From contig NZ_CP107995.1 of the NCBI RefSeq assembly GCF_036116635.1, positions 8,990,001 through 9,054,000 of the forward strand: a DNA stretch of 64,000 nt, given 5' to 3'. Numbering within the stretch: position 1 is the first letter of the stretch; the number at the start of each line of letters is the position of its first letter. The notes below the pieces were generated by a model. It was not told the DNA's origin and made no database searches. It saw only the letters and a list, made by a program, of their open reading frames with translations. This document shows positions 27,294 to 36,964 of the stretch, in pieces. Source of the DNA: Amycolatopsis sp. NBC_00345 (GTDB lineage Bacteria > Actinomycetota > Actinomycetes > Mycobacteriales > Pseudonocardiaceae). Both the position numbers and the translations under genes were made by a program.

Positions 27294-28750
27294 CTGCAGT
27301 CGGGAGAAGGACGTTCCTGCGTGCCGCCGGTCTGACGGCGGTCGGCGCGGTGGCCGCGGCGTGCTCGCCGGGCAACGGCAGCCCGCCGGCCGGTTCGAGC
27401 AGCAGCGCCATGCCGTCGTCACCGCCGCCGACCAGCACCAGACCGTCCGGGCCGCCGGACTGGAACGCGCTGCGGGGCAAGCTCAGCGGTGACCTCCTGC
27501 TCTCCGGCGACGGCAAGTTCGCCAGCGCCAAGCGCGGCTTCAACCCCCTGTTCGACGGTCACAACCCGGCCGCCGTCGCGAAGATCGGCAAGCCCGAGGA
27601 CGTGCAGGCGTGTCTCGGCGCGGCCGCGGGACGGCTCCCGATCGCCGCGCGCAGCGGCGGCCACAGCTACGCGGGCTACTCGGTGCCGGACGCCGGGCTG
27701 GTCCTCGACGTCAGCGCGCTGTCTCAAGTGGACGTTCAGGGCGAGCAGGTCACGATCGGCGCGGGCGCCCGGCTCACGGACGTCTACGCAGCGCTGGCCA
27801 AGGCCGGACGGTGCCTGCCCGCGGGCTCCTGCCCGACGGTCGGCATCGCCGGGCTCACCCTCGGCGGCGGCATCGGCGTGCTGACCCGCAAGTACGGCCT
27901 GACCTGCGACCACCTCACCTCCGCGCAGGTGGTGACCGCGGACGGCAAACTGCGCACGGCCGACGCCGGCACCGAGCCGGACCTGTTCTGGGCCCTGCGC
28001 GGCGGCGGTGGCGGCAACTTCGGCGTGGTCACCTCGTTCACGTTCAGCACCGAACCGGCGCCGGACATCACCGTCTTCTCGCTGCACTTCCCGGGCGGCG
28101 CGGCGGCCGACGCGCTGGACGCGTGGCAGCGGTGGCTGCCGACCACACCGCCCGAGCTGTGGTCGAACATCGTCGTTTCCGGCGGCTCGCCGGTGCAGTG
28201 CCGGATCGGCGGCGCGTTCGTCGGCGGCTCGGCCGCGCTCACGGCGCTGCTGGGCAAGCTGGACGCCACCCCGTCGAGCCGCACCATCAAGGGCCTGACC
28301 TACTCGGGCGCGATGGACTACTTCTCCGGCAGCTCCAGCCGGCAGACGTTCGTGGCTTCGTCGCGGATCATCACCGACCCGGTGGCCGGCGCGAAGGTGA
28401 GCGACCTCGCGTCCGGCCACAAGGGCATGGACCTGCTGATCGACGGCCTCGGCGGCGCGGTCGCGAACCTCGCGCCGACGGACACCGCGTTCTGGCACCG
28501 CAAGGCGCTGGCCAGCGTGCAGGTCTACGCGCCGGCGACGGCAGGGAACCGCTCGTCCGTCGCGAAGCCGGTGTCCACTGTGGTCGGTGGACTCGCCGAC
28601 GCGGGCGCGAGCGGCGCCTACGTCAACTACATCGACCCGGACCTGCCGGACTGGAAGACCGCGTACTACGGCGACAACGCCGCCCGGCTCGAGAAGGTCG
28701 CGAAGACCTACGACCCGGACGGCGTGTTCAAGTTCGCCCAGTCCTTGTGA
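27290..28750 (+). CDS. Tat-exported FAD oxidase, berberine bridge enzyme-like
   Basis: This 486-residue protein opens with a twin-arginine signal (GRRTFLRAAGLTAVGAVAAAC) whose AAAC end looks like a lipobox, so it is a probable lipoprotein outside the membrane. The FAD_binding_4 domain has SGGHSYAGY, with the His that attaches FAD, and a Cys in GSCPTVGIAGLTLGGG, indicating bicovalent flavin as in sugar oxidases and BBE-like enzymes. The C-terminal BBE domain ends YDPDGVFKFAQSL. It starts in an ATGA overlap with the broken TetR. The substrate, perhaps an oligosaccharide or aromatic alcohol, is unknown. The stop codon lies inside palindrome copy 2. Confidence 0.88.
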   Translation: MTAVGRRTFLRAAGLTAVGAVAAACSPGNGSPPAGSSSSAMPSSPPPTSTRPSGPPDWNALRGKLSGDLLLSGDGKFASAKRGFNPLFDGHNPAAVAKIGKPEDVQACLGAAAGRLPIAARSGGHSYAGYSVPDAGLVLDVSALSQVDVQGEQVTIGAGARLTDVYAALAKAGRCLPAGSCPTVGIAGLTLGGGIGVLTRKYGLTCDHLTSAQVVTADGKLRTADAGTEPDLFWALRGGGGGNFGVVTSFTFSTEPAPDITVFSLHFPGGAAADALDAWQRWLPTTPPELWSNIVVSGGSPVQCRIGGAFVGGSAALTALLGKLDATPSSRTIKGLTYSGAMDYFSGSSSRQTFVASSRIITDPVAGAKVSDLASGHKGMDLLIDGLGGAVANLAPTDTAFWHRKALASVQVYAPATAGNRSSVAKPVSTVVGGLADAGASGAYVNYIDPDLPDWKTAYYGDNAARLEKVAKTYDPDGVFKFAQSL

Positions 28751-28789
28751 GTGTTTATGACGGTTAGAACCGTCCTAAACACTCACAAG
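28744..28789. repeat. Palindrome, family A, copy 2 (22-bp arms)
   Basis: Arms 28744-28765 and 28768-28789 around AG, with one mismatch. The sequence equals copy 1 at 22455 except T for G at 28758, plus extra CTT/AAG ends. It overlaps the stop codon of the preceding oxidase gene and ends five bases before the stop of the convergent dehydrogenase, so it may terminate both. Confidence 0.85.
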
Positions 28790-28793
28790 GGGT

Positions 28794-30239
28794 TCAGAGG
28801 TCGACCCCGGTGAAGACCGTCACGCGTTCCTCGGTGAAGTCGTTCATCGCCGACAGCACGCCCTCGCGGCCGACGCCGGAGCCCTTCACGCCGCCGTAGG
28901 GCATCTGGTCGGCCCGGTAGGACGGCACGTCGCCGATGATCACGCCGCCGACCTCCAGCTCGGCCGACGCGTGGAAGGCGAGCTGGACGTCGCTGGTGAA
29001 GACGCCGGCCTGCAGCCCGTAGGCCGAGGCGTTGACGGCGGCGAACGCCTCGTCCACACCGTCCACAACGGACACCGCGAGCACCGGGCCGAAGATCTCC
29101 TCGGCCCACGCCTTCGTCTCCGGCGGGACGTCGGTGAGCAGGGTCGGGGCCACCGTCGCGCCGTCGCGGGTGCCGCCGGTGAGCACCTTCGCGCCCGCGG
29201 CCACCGCCTCGTCCACCCACGCGACGATCCGCTCGGCGGCGGCCTCGTCGACGACCGGGCCGACGTCGGTGTTGCGGTCGTACGGGTCACCGGTCTGCTG
29301 TGCCTCGACGGCCTCCACCAGCGCGGGCACGAACTCCTCGGCGACCGCGGCGTCCACGATCACCCGCTGCACCGCGATGCAGGACTGGCCGGCCTGGTAG
29401 TTGCCGAAGGTCGCGATGCGGTGCGCGGCGCCCTCGGGGTCCGGCCAGTCGCGCAGGACGACGGCCGCGGCGTTGCCGCCCAGCTCCAGCACCACGTGCT
29501 TGCGCGGCGCGGCGTCCGCGATCGACCAGCCGACCGGGCCGGAGCCGGTGAACGACACCACGGGCAGCCGCGGGTCGGCGACCAGCGCCTGCGTCTCCTC
29601 GTTGCCCAGCGGCAGCACGGAAAACGCGCCCTCGGGCAGCTCGGTCTCGCCCAGGATCTCACCGAGGACCAGCGCGGACAGCGGGGTGCGCGGCGCGGGC
29701 TTGACGATGATCGGCGCGCCGACCGCCAGCGCCGGCGCCACCTTGTGCGCCACCAGGTTCAGCGGGAAGTTGAACGGCGCGATGCCCAGCACCGGCCCGC
29801 GCGGAACCCGCCGGGTGAGCGCGAGACGGGCGTCGCCGGCCGGGTCGCTGTCGAGCCGCTGGACGTCGCCGGTGTAGCGGCGGGCCTCCTCGGAGGCGAT
29901 GCGGAACACCGACACCGCGCGGCTCACCTCGGCCTCGGCCCACTTCAGCGGCTTGCCGTTCTCCGCGGTGATGACCTCGGCGATCTCGTCGGCGCGCGCC
30001 TGCAGCCCGCGGGAAACGTGTTCGAGCGCCTTGGCGCGGACGTGCGCGGGGCTGTGGCGGAACTCCTTCGCCACTCCGGCCGCCGCGGCCACTGCGCGTT
30101 CCACTTGTTCCGGGCCGGGGACGGCGACGGTCGCGACCTCGCTGCCGTCGTACGGGTGGTGCACCGTCAGCGTGGCGACGCCCTGCTCGGGCCGCCCGGC
30201 GATCCACGACGGCCGCGGTTCCGGGGTGATCATGTCCAT
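28794..30239 (-). CDS. NAD(P)-dependent aldehyde dehydrogenase
   Basis: This 481-residue ALDH has the cofactor and active-site landmarks APFNFPLNLVAHKVAPALAVG, SFTGSGPVG, LELGGNAAAVV (general base Glu) and NYQAGQSCIAVQRV (nucleophilic Cys about residue 281), and the closing GGVKGSGVGREG. It resembles succinate-semialdehyde/lactaldehyde-type enzymes, but the substrate cannot be told. Start candidates are ATG 30239 and ATG 30233, while 30248 is also open. The zinc alcohol dehydrogenase gene upstream runs in the same direction, which suggests an alcohol-to-acid pathway. Confidence 0.9.
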   Translation of the reverse strand: MDMITPEPRPSWIAGRPEQGVATLTVHHPYDGSEVATVAVPGPEQVERAVAAAAGVAKEFRHSPAHVRAKALEHVSRGLQARADEIAEVITAENGKPLKWAEAEVSRAVSVFRIASEEARRYTGDVQRLDSDPAGDARLALTRRVPRGPVLGIAPFNFPLNLVAHKVAPALAVGAPIIVKPAPRTPLSALVLGEILGETELPEGAFSVLPLGNEETQALVADPRLPVVSFTGSGPVGWSIADAAPRKHVVLELGGNAAAVVLRDWPDPEGAAHRIATFGNYQAGQSCIAVQRVIVDAAVAEEFVPALVEAVEAQQTGDPYDRNTDVGPVVDEAAAERIVAWVDEAVAAGAKVLTGGTRDGATVAPTLLTDVPPETKAWAEEIFGPVLAVSVVDGVDEAFAAVNASAYGLQAGVFTSDVQLAFHASAELEVGGVIIGDVPSYRADQMPYGGVKGSGVGREGVLSAMNDFTEERVTVFTGVDL

Positions 30240-30324
30240 ACGTACCAAGGTATTCGGGCCGGGGCCCGGCCGGGCGGACCCCCACCCGTCCGGGGCAACG
30301 CGCGCGTCGCCCCGGACGCCGGGT

Positions 30325-31359
30325 TCATGGCTTGACGAGCACTTTCAACGCCTCGCGGTCGGCCATCGCCTGGTAGCCCGCGGGCACGTCGGACAGGCCG
30401 ATCGTGCGGTCGAAGACCCGGCCGGGCTGGTAGCGGCCCGACAGCACGTCGGGCAGCAGCTCCGGGATGTAGCGCCGCGCGGGGGCGACGCCGCCGGTGA
30501 TGGTGACGTTGTTTATGAAGACCGGCCGGCCGATCGGGCCCTCCGGGTACTGCGGCACGCCGACGCGGCTCAGCGCGCCGCCCGCGCGCACCACGCCGAG
30601 GCCCATCTCGAACGCCGGCTTCGTGCCGACGCACTCCAGCACGGTGTGCGTGCCGCGGCCGCCGGTCAGCTCGCGGACCAGCGCGATGCCCTCCTCGCCG
30701 CGCTCGGCGACCACGTCCGTCGCGCCGAACTCGCGGCCCAGCGCGGTGCGCTGCTCGTGGCGTCCCATGAGGACGATCCGCTCGGCGCCCAGGCGGTGCG
30801 CGGCCAGCACCGCGGACAGGCCCACGGCACCGTCGCCGACCACCGTGACGGTCTTGCCCTTCGTCACACCCGCGGTGACGGCGGCGTGGTGGCCGGTGGA
30901 GAAGACGTCCGAGAGCGTCAACATCGACGCCAGCAGGTCTTCGTCCTCGGTGTGCGGCAGCTGCACGAGCGTGCCGTCGGCCTGCGGCACCCGCACGGCC
31001 TCGCCCTGTCCGCCATCGACGCCGGGCTCGCCCCAGTTGCCGCCGTTCAGGCACGAGGTCTGCAGGCCCTCCCGGCAGAACTCACAGGTGTTGTCGGAGT
31101 ACTTGAACGGCGCGACGACGAGGTCGCCCTTGCGCACGCTTGTCACCTCCGCGCCGGTCTCCTCGACGACGCCGAGGAACTCGTGGCCGATCGGCCGGCC
31201 CTGCTCCTGCGCCGGCATGCTGCCGTACGGCCAGAGGTCGCTGCCGCAGATGCACGACCGGACGACGCGGACCAGGGCGTCGGTCGGCTCGACCAGCTTC
31301 GGGTCCGGCACCGTCTCCACACGGACGTCGCCGGCGCCGTAGATGAGAGTCGCTCGCAT
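30325..31359 (-). CDS. Zinc-dependent alcohol dehydrogenase (MDR family)
   Basis: This 344-residue enzyme has catalytic-zinc residues in CICGSD and GHEFLGVVEE and a partial structural-zinc site CEFCREGLQTSC. The coenzyme fold is VTVVGDGAVGLSAVLAAHRLGA. It resembles threonine/sorbitol-dehydrogenase-like MDR proteins. ATG 31359 follows AAAGGATC, which is preferred over the longer reading to 31389. It probably shares a transcript with the downstream aldehyde dehydrogenase 85 bases away. Substrate unknown. Confidence 0.88.
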   Translation of the reverse strand: MRATLIYGAGDVRVETVPDPKLVEPTDALVRVVRSCICGSDLWPYGSMPAQEQGRPIGHEFLGVVEETGAEVTSVRKGDLVVAPFKYSDNTCEFCREGLQTSCLNGGNWGEPGVDGGQGEAVRVPQADGTLVQLPHTEDEDLLASMLTLSDVFSTGHHAAVTAGVTKGKTVTVVGDGAVGLSAVLAAHRLGAERIVLMGRHEQRTALGREFGATDVVAERGEEGIALVRELTGGRGTHTVLECVGTKPAFEMGLGVVRAGGALSRVGVPQYPEGPIGRPVFINNVTITGGVAPARRYIPELLPDVLSGRYQPGRVFDRTIGLSDVPAGYQAMADREALKVLVKP

Positions 31360-31498
31360 GAAGATCCTTTCCCGGGGGTTCGGCTTCACCCTGTTGAGAG
31401 TCGATTCGGCCCCGATTCATTCCACGTGACGCATGCCGTGGGCGACTGGTGACAAATGTCGGGGGTACTCCGCGGCGGCCGGACCTACCTTTCAGAGC

Positions 31499-32158
31499 AT
31501 GAGCACTTCGGTGATGTCGCGCTGGCACGGGAACCCGATCGTGGCCGTCTTCGACCGGATCGGCACCGGTCGCAAGCCGGTGCTCACCGGGGTCGTGGCC
31601 GTGGTCACCGCCGCGGTGCTCGTCGCGCAGCTCGTGCACCCCGCCCTGTTCGGCCAGTTCCGCCGCGACGGCGCGGCCATCGACGCCGGCGAGTGGTGGC
31701 GCCTGGTCACCGGCATGTTCTTCCAGGACGGCAAGCTGCTCGGCGGGCTCTTCAACCTGGTGGCCCTGGTCGTGGTCGGCACGCTGGCCGAGGGTTATTT
31801 CGGCCGGGCGCGGTGGTTCGTCCTGTACTTCGGCTGCGGCCTGTTCGGGCAGTTCCTGAGCTATGTCTGGCTGCAGCCGGTCGGGGCGGGCAACTCGATG
31901 TGCGTCGCGGGCCTGATCGGGGCGCTCGCCGTCGCGCTGTACCGGGCGCCGGCGCGTCACGGGGTGCAGCTGCCGTCGCCGGCCTTCGTCGCGCCGCTGC
32001 TGGTTCTTTCGCTCGCGCTGCTCGACACGCTGCTGCACGACAACCACGGGATGCCGGCGCTGCTGGGGATGGCGCTGGGGTTCGCGCTCCTGCCGAAGGC
32101 GTCCGTTAAGGCCTCCTTACCCGCGTCCGACGCGGGTAAGGAGGCCTTAACGGACTAA
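31499..32158 (+). CDS. Rhomboid-family intramembrane serine protease-like
   Basis: This 219-residue protein has six hydrophobic segments. Rhomboid hallmarks are GEWWRLVTGMFFQ in the first loop, the serine in AGNSMCVAGLIGAL and a His in DNHGMPALLGMALG. So both members of the Ser-His dyad are present and cleavage of membrane substrates is plausible. The ATG at 31499 is chosen because the longer reading to 31433 begins in the promoter. The last 19 residues (SVKASLPASDAG... to the stop) are coded entirely by a 55-base perfect palindrome and do not look like rhomboid sequence. Confidence 0.82.
   Translation: MSTSVMSRWHGNPIVAVFDRIGTGRKPVLTGVVAVVTAAVLVAQLVHPALFGQFRRDGAAIDAGEWWRLVTGMFFQDGKLLGGLFNLVALVVVGTLAEGYFGRARWFVLYFGCGLFGQFLSYVWLQPVGAGNSMCVAGLIGALAVALYRAPARHGVQLPSPAFVAPLLVLSLALLDTLLHDNHGMPALLGMALGFALLPKASVKASLPASDAGKEALTD
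32101..32155. repeat. 55-base near-perfect palindrome (27-bp arms, 1-base centre), family C
   Basis: Bases 32101-32127 pair perfectly with 32129-32155 around a single C at 32128. The core is GTTAAGGCCTCCTTACCCGC. It lies inside the coding frame of the rhomboid gene and supplies its last codons before TAA at 32156. A separate ordinary terminator follows at 32177, so the palindrome is not needed as one. Confidence 0.9.
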
Positions 32159-32176
32159 GGGGGACGCTGGGGGTAG

Positions 32177-32225
32177 GGCGGTCCGGTCCGTTCGCCGAGG
32201 GGGCGAGCGGACCGGACCGCCTTGT
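32177..32225. terminator. Bidirectional terminator between rhomboid and DinB genes
   Basis: A 14-base perfect stem (32177-32190 with 32208-32221), 17-base loop, then TTGTT. It lies between converging genes. Confidence 0.8.
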
Positions 32226-32229
32226 TACG

Positions 32230-32787
32230 TCAGTGCCCGGGCCGGTTGCGGTAGAGGTCGCGCAGCAGCAGGACCTCCGCGCCGTGGTGGATCGCCTCGC
32301 GGGTGATGTGCAGGACCAGCGTGGCCATCGGCGATTCCGCGTACGGGCCCTCCGCCGGCCCGACCGGGCGCGCCAGTGCTTCGGCGTCCAGGTCGCGGAC
32401 GCCCGCGATCCAGGAGGCGTAGGCGTCGTCCAGCTGCTTGACCGCCTCGGCCGCGGTGCCGGCGTACGGGAACGATTCGTAGCTCATCGGCGGGCCGCCG
32501 AAGTGCGACGCCGCGCGCATGCCGAACACGCCGACGGTGACGTGGGCCATCCGCCAGGCGATCGTCGTCACCGGGGGCGGCTCCGGCTCGGGGAAGCTGA
32601 AGTCGATCGTGAAGTCCCCGGAGCCCGGCCCGTCCGGCCGCTCCGCCCGCGGGCGCACGGTCCAGCAGCCGTCGACGGGCTGCCACAGGTACTCGTCGTC
32701 GGTCAGCCCGTCCAGGCGCGGGCGCACGTGGTTCGACCAGTGCCAGTCGAGCTGTTCGTGCAGTTCGGTGGTCCAAGCGACAGTCAT
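32230..32787 (-). CDS. DinB-like superfamily protein
   Basis: This 185-residue four-helix-bundle protein of the DinB/YfiT type opens with LHEQLDWHWSNHVRPRLDGLTDDEYLWQPV. TTIAWRMAHVTVGVFGMRAASHF and LVLHITREAIHHGAEVLLLRDL follow. The His in HV and the IHHGAE pair match the metal-binding triad. Some relatives are thiol-transferases using mycothiol or bacillithiol. The substrate is unknown. The ATG at 32787 is 120 bases from the divergent guaA. Confidence 0.85.
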   Translation of the reverse strand: MTVAWTTELHEQLDWHWSNHVRPRLDGLTDDEYLWQPVDGCWTVRPRAERPDGPGSGDFTIDFSFPEPEPPPVTTIAWRMAHVTVGVFGMRAASHFGGPPMSYESFPYAGTAAEAVKQLDDAYASWIAGVRDLDAEALARPVGPAEGPYAESPMATLVLHITREAIHHGAEVLLLRDLYRNRPGH

Positions 32788-32906
32788 GAGGGGACCGTAA
32801 GCCCCATCGAGGACAGCCCGCGTCCTCGTTCGTGGGGCAGCGGCGGCGTGACGGGGCCCACCTGGGACGATGGGGGCACAAAGCGCTCACCGCCTGGAGG
32901 TCTTAG

Positions 32907-34463
<1,557 letters not shown>

Positions 34464-34466
34464 CGG

Positions 34467-35252
34467 ATGTGGGTCCTGGGGGTCCTGCTGGTCGTCGCGG
34501 CCGTGGCGGGTTTCGTCTGGATGCGGGCGACCAAGAGCGAGCTGCACGCGATGATCGGCACGGAGACGTTGAGTTTCCCGGAGCTGGAGGAACTGCGCCG
34601 GGTCTCCGATGAGCTGGGCGGGCGCGGCGGGTTCCGCAAGGTCACCGAGGTGGTCGGCGCCGCGCACCCGAGGCCGGAGGGGCCGCTGATCGCGGAGGTC
34701 AGCAAGACCCCGTGCGTCTGGTACCGCTACCAGGTCGAGCGCGAGTACGAGCACGTTGTGTACCGCGATGGCCGGCGCCGCCGGTCCAAGCGCACCGAGA
34801 AGGTCGCCGACCACACCTCGAACGAGGGCTACGCGCTGATCGACGAGCAGGGCCGCACCATCGGGGTCGCGCCGGACGGGACCCGGCCCGAGGCCGTCGA
34901 GCAGACGGTGGACCGGTTCGAGCCCTACCAGGGTGGCGACCAGTCGTTCGAACTGTTCGGCCTCCGGCTGCCGGCCCTGCTCGGGGGCAGCCGGGATTCG
35001 ACCCTCGGCTACCGCTACCGGGAATGGCTCATCCGGCCGGGCACGCGCCTGTACGTCCTGGGCGAGGCGCACGACAACGCCGGCCCGCTGGTGATCGGGA
35101 AACCCCGGGAGCGCGGGCATTTCCTCATCGCGGCCAAAACCGAAGAGGAGCTGCGGGCCGACCGGACCCGCCGCCACAAGCTCCTCGCGGCCGGTGTGCT
35201 GATCGCGTTCTTCGGCGGAATCGCGCTGACCGTGGTCGGGATCGTCCGGTAG
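34467..35252 (+). CDS. GIDE-domain membrane protein
   Basis: This 261-residue protein has an N-terminal membrane segment (VLGVLLVVAAVAGFVWM) and a C-terminal one (LLAAGVLIAFFGGIALTVVGIV). The central domain matches the GIDE (E3-ligase MULAN-like) fold: LIAEVSKTPCVWYRYQVEREYEH, then a WLIRPGTRLYVLGEAHDNAGPLVIGKP ending. Bacterial GIDE proteins lack the RING finger and have no established role. ATG 34467 begins 3 bases after guaA, so it is probably co-transcribed. A perfect terminator follows at 35278. Confidence 0.8.
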   Translation: MWVLGVLLVVAAVAGFVWMRATKSELHAMIGTETLSFPELEELRRVSDELGGRGGFRKVTEVVGAAHPRPEGPLIAEVSKTPCVWYRYQVEREYEHVVYRDGRRRRSKRTEKVADHTSNEGYALIDEQGRTIGVAPDGTRPEAVEQTVDRFEPYQGGDQSFELFGLRLPALLGGSRDSTLGYRYREWLIRPGTRLYVLGEAHDNAGPLVIGKPRERGHFLIAAKTEEELRADRTRRHKLLAAGVLIAFFGGIALTVVGIVR

Positions 35253-35277
35253 GGCGCGTCTGTTCGAACTGGACATG

Positions 35278-35312
35278 AAGAAGGCCCCGGACATCGCGTC
35301 CGGGGCCTTCTT
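35278..35312 (+). terminator. Terminator of guaA-GIDE
   Basis: A 15-base perfect stem (35278-35292 with 35298-35312), five-base loop ATCGC. The arms begin AAGAAGG and end CCTTCTT, so both strands give U-rich ends. The convergent small membrane protein gene may share it. Confidence 0.9.
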
Positions 35313-35339
35313 CGTTGGTATGAGTGGGTTTTCCCGTGG

Positions 35340-35579
35340 TTACGGCCGCCGCTTGCGGAACGACGCGCCCAGCAGCAGCACCCCGACGAACACCGCGCCG
35401 CCCGCGAGGATCCAGCGGAAGTCGAAGGTCGGCATCCAGCTGGCGCCGTCGGAGAGGACGTACGCGGACACCAGCAGGGTCACCAGGCCGACGATCAGGC
35501 TGAACACGTCCACGCCGCGTCGCGCCGGGCGGGTCTGCTGCTGCTCGGATTCCGGGTAGGCGTAAGGGTTTTCAGCCAC
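35340..35579 (-). CDS. Small two-segment membrane protein (79 aa)
   Basis: This 79-residue protein has a polar N-terminus (MAENPYAYPESEQQQ), two hydrophobic segments (VFSLIVGLVTLLVSAYVL and WILAGGAVFVGVLLLG) and a basic end. It overlaps the end of the upstream PspC gene by eight bases, so the two are coupled. No family function is recognised. A role with the PspC protein in envelope stress is inference. Confidence 0.75.
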   Translation of the reverse strand: MAENPYAYPESEQQQTRPARRGVDVFSLIVGLVTLLVSAYVLSDGASWMPTFDFRWILAGGAVFVGVLLLGASFRKRRP

Positions 35580-36885
35580 GTCGCACCTCCAAATTGCCCA
35601 CGCCGTTCGAGACGTGCAGGGTGATCTTCTGTCCGCCGGGGCCGTCGTCGCCGAGGTCGGTGCCGGTGATGGGGGACTGGCCGACGCCGTCGGCGGAGCG
35701 GTTGAAACAGGTCACGTTGCCCGCGGTGTTCTTGCAGTCGAACGTGACGTCGGCGTTCGCGGGGACCGTCACGACGGTGTTGCCGGCGCCGTTGGACACC
35801 GTGGTGGTGATCGGGCCGGTGAGCGGCAGCTGGGTCAGGTCGACCCGGAGGTCGCCCGCCGCGTGCTGGTAGACCGGCTGCAGCTCCGCGGCCGAACGCG
35901 GGGTGGCGTTCAGGTCGCCGACGCCGCCGCGCAGGTCGAGGCCGGAGAACGGGCTCGTGGTGAGGACCATCCCGACGATCGCCAGCGGCACCGCCAGCCC
36001 GATCAGGCCGCGTGAGCCGCGGACGAACGCGCCCGCCACCAGCCCGACACCCAGCACGCCGAGCACCATGCCGACGATGTGCCGCACCGAGAACCAGTCG
36101 ACGCCGTTGAGGTTCAGCATCACGCCGATGCCGGCCACGAGCACGGCCGCCCAGAACGTCATCGAGCCGATCTTCGACCGCGGCTGACGGGGCTGGGGCT
36201 GGTAGGAGCGCGGTTCCTCGGAGTAGGACGGGGCAGGCGGTGGTGGCGGCGCCGCCGGGTCGGGCAGGTCCCAGCCCCCGGGCGCGGCCGCGAGCGGGTC
36301 CCAGCCGGGAGCGGCCGTGCCCGCCGCGGTGGTGTTATCGGTCATCGTGAAGGCTCCGGTTCCGGACGAGGCCTGCGCCGCCGCGTAGGAGGCGACGGGT
36401 GCCGGGCGGTTGTACTGACCGCGGCTGCGGTGCAGGAGGTAGAGGCCGATGGAGAGGAGCGCGAAGCCGATCAGGCCGCCGCCGTCGAACAAGCCGCCGT
36501 CGAACCAGCCACCGCCGAACGTCCAGGCGACGGCCGGGATCAGGGCCACGCACAGCACCACGGTGAACGCCGTCGTCATCGACGAGCGGCCCCGGCCGAC
36601 CATCGACTCGAAGCCCGACACGTCGTCACCCTCGCTCGGGAACAGCAGCCAGCCCAGCAGGTAGAACACCAGCCCGAAGCCGCCGAACACGGTCGCCGCC
36701 ACCAGCGCGACCCGGATGACCACGGGGTCGACCCCGTACCGGTCGCCCAGCCCCGCCGCGACCCCGGCCACCTTCCGGTTGGCGTGCGGCCGCCGGGGCC
36801 TGCTGACCCAGAAGTCCTTGACCGTCTCCTCGAACCCGTTGAGGGGATTCGTCTTCGGAGCCCGCGCCTCATTCGCACCACTCAT
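35572..36885 (-). CDS. PspC-domain membrane protein
   Basis: This 437-residue protein has a PspC domain at residues ~30-90 (RKVAGVAAGLGDRYGVDPVVIRVALVAATVFGGFGLVFYLLGWLLFP). Further membrane segments, a proline-rich loop, more membrane segments and a C-terminal adhesin-like beta region (GDLRVDLTQLPLTGPITTTVSNGAGNTVVTVPANADV) follow. This layout resembles LiaF-type cell-envelope stress sensors. ATG 36885 is taken as the start, with 36897 also possible. The PspC-kinase and response regulator at 40.9-43.1 kb are likely functional relatives. Confidence 0.85.
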   Translation of the reverse strand: MSGANEARAPKTNPLNGFEETVKDFWVSRPRRPHANRKVAGVAAGLGDRYGVDPVVIRVALVAATVFGGFGLVFYLLGWLLFPSEGDDVSGFESMVGRGRSSMTTAFTVVLCVALIPAVAWTFGGGWFDGGLFDGGGLIGFALLSIGLYLLHRSRGQYNRPAPVASYAAAQASSGTGAFTMTDNTTAAGTAAPGWDPLAAAPGGWDLPDPAAPPPPPAPSYSEEPRSYQPQPRQPRSKIGSMTFWAAVLVAGIGVMLNLNGVDWFSVRHIVGMVLGVLGVGLVAGAFVRGSRGLIGLAVPLAIVGMVLTTSPFSGLDLRGGVGDLNATPRSAAELQPVYQHAAGDLRVDLTQLPLTGPITTTVSNGAGNTVVTVPANADVTFDCKNTAGNVTCFNRSADGVGQSPITGTDLGDDGPGGQKITLHVSNGVGNLEVRRG

Positions 36886-36964
36886 ACCGAAAAGCATGCG
36901 GGACGAGCGGGGCCGCCACATCGGGGATGGTCCCTGATGTTTCGGCTCAGGGTCAGGCCCACTC

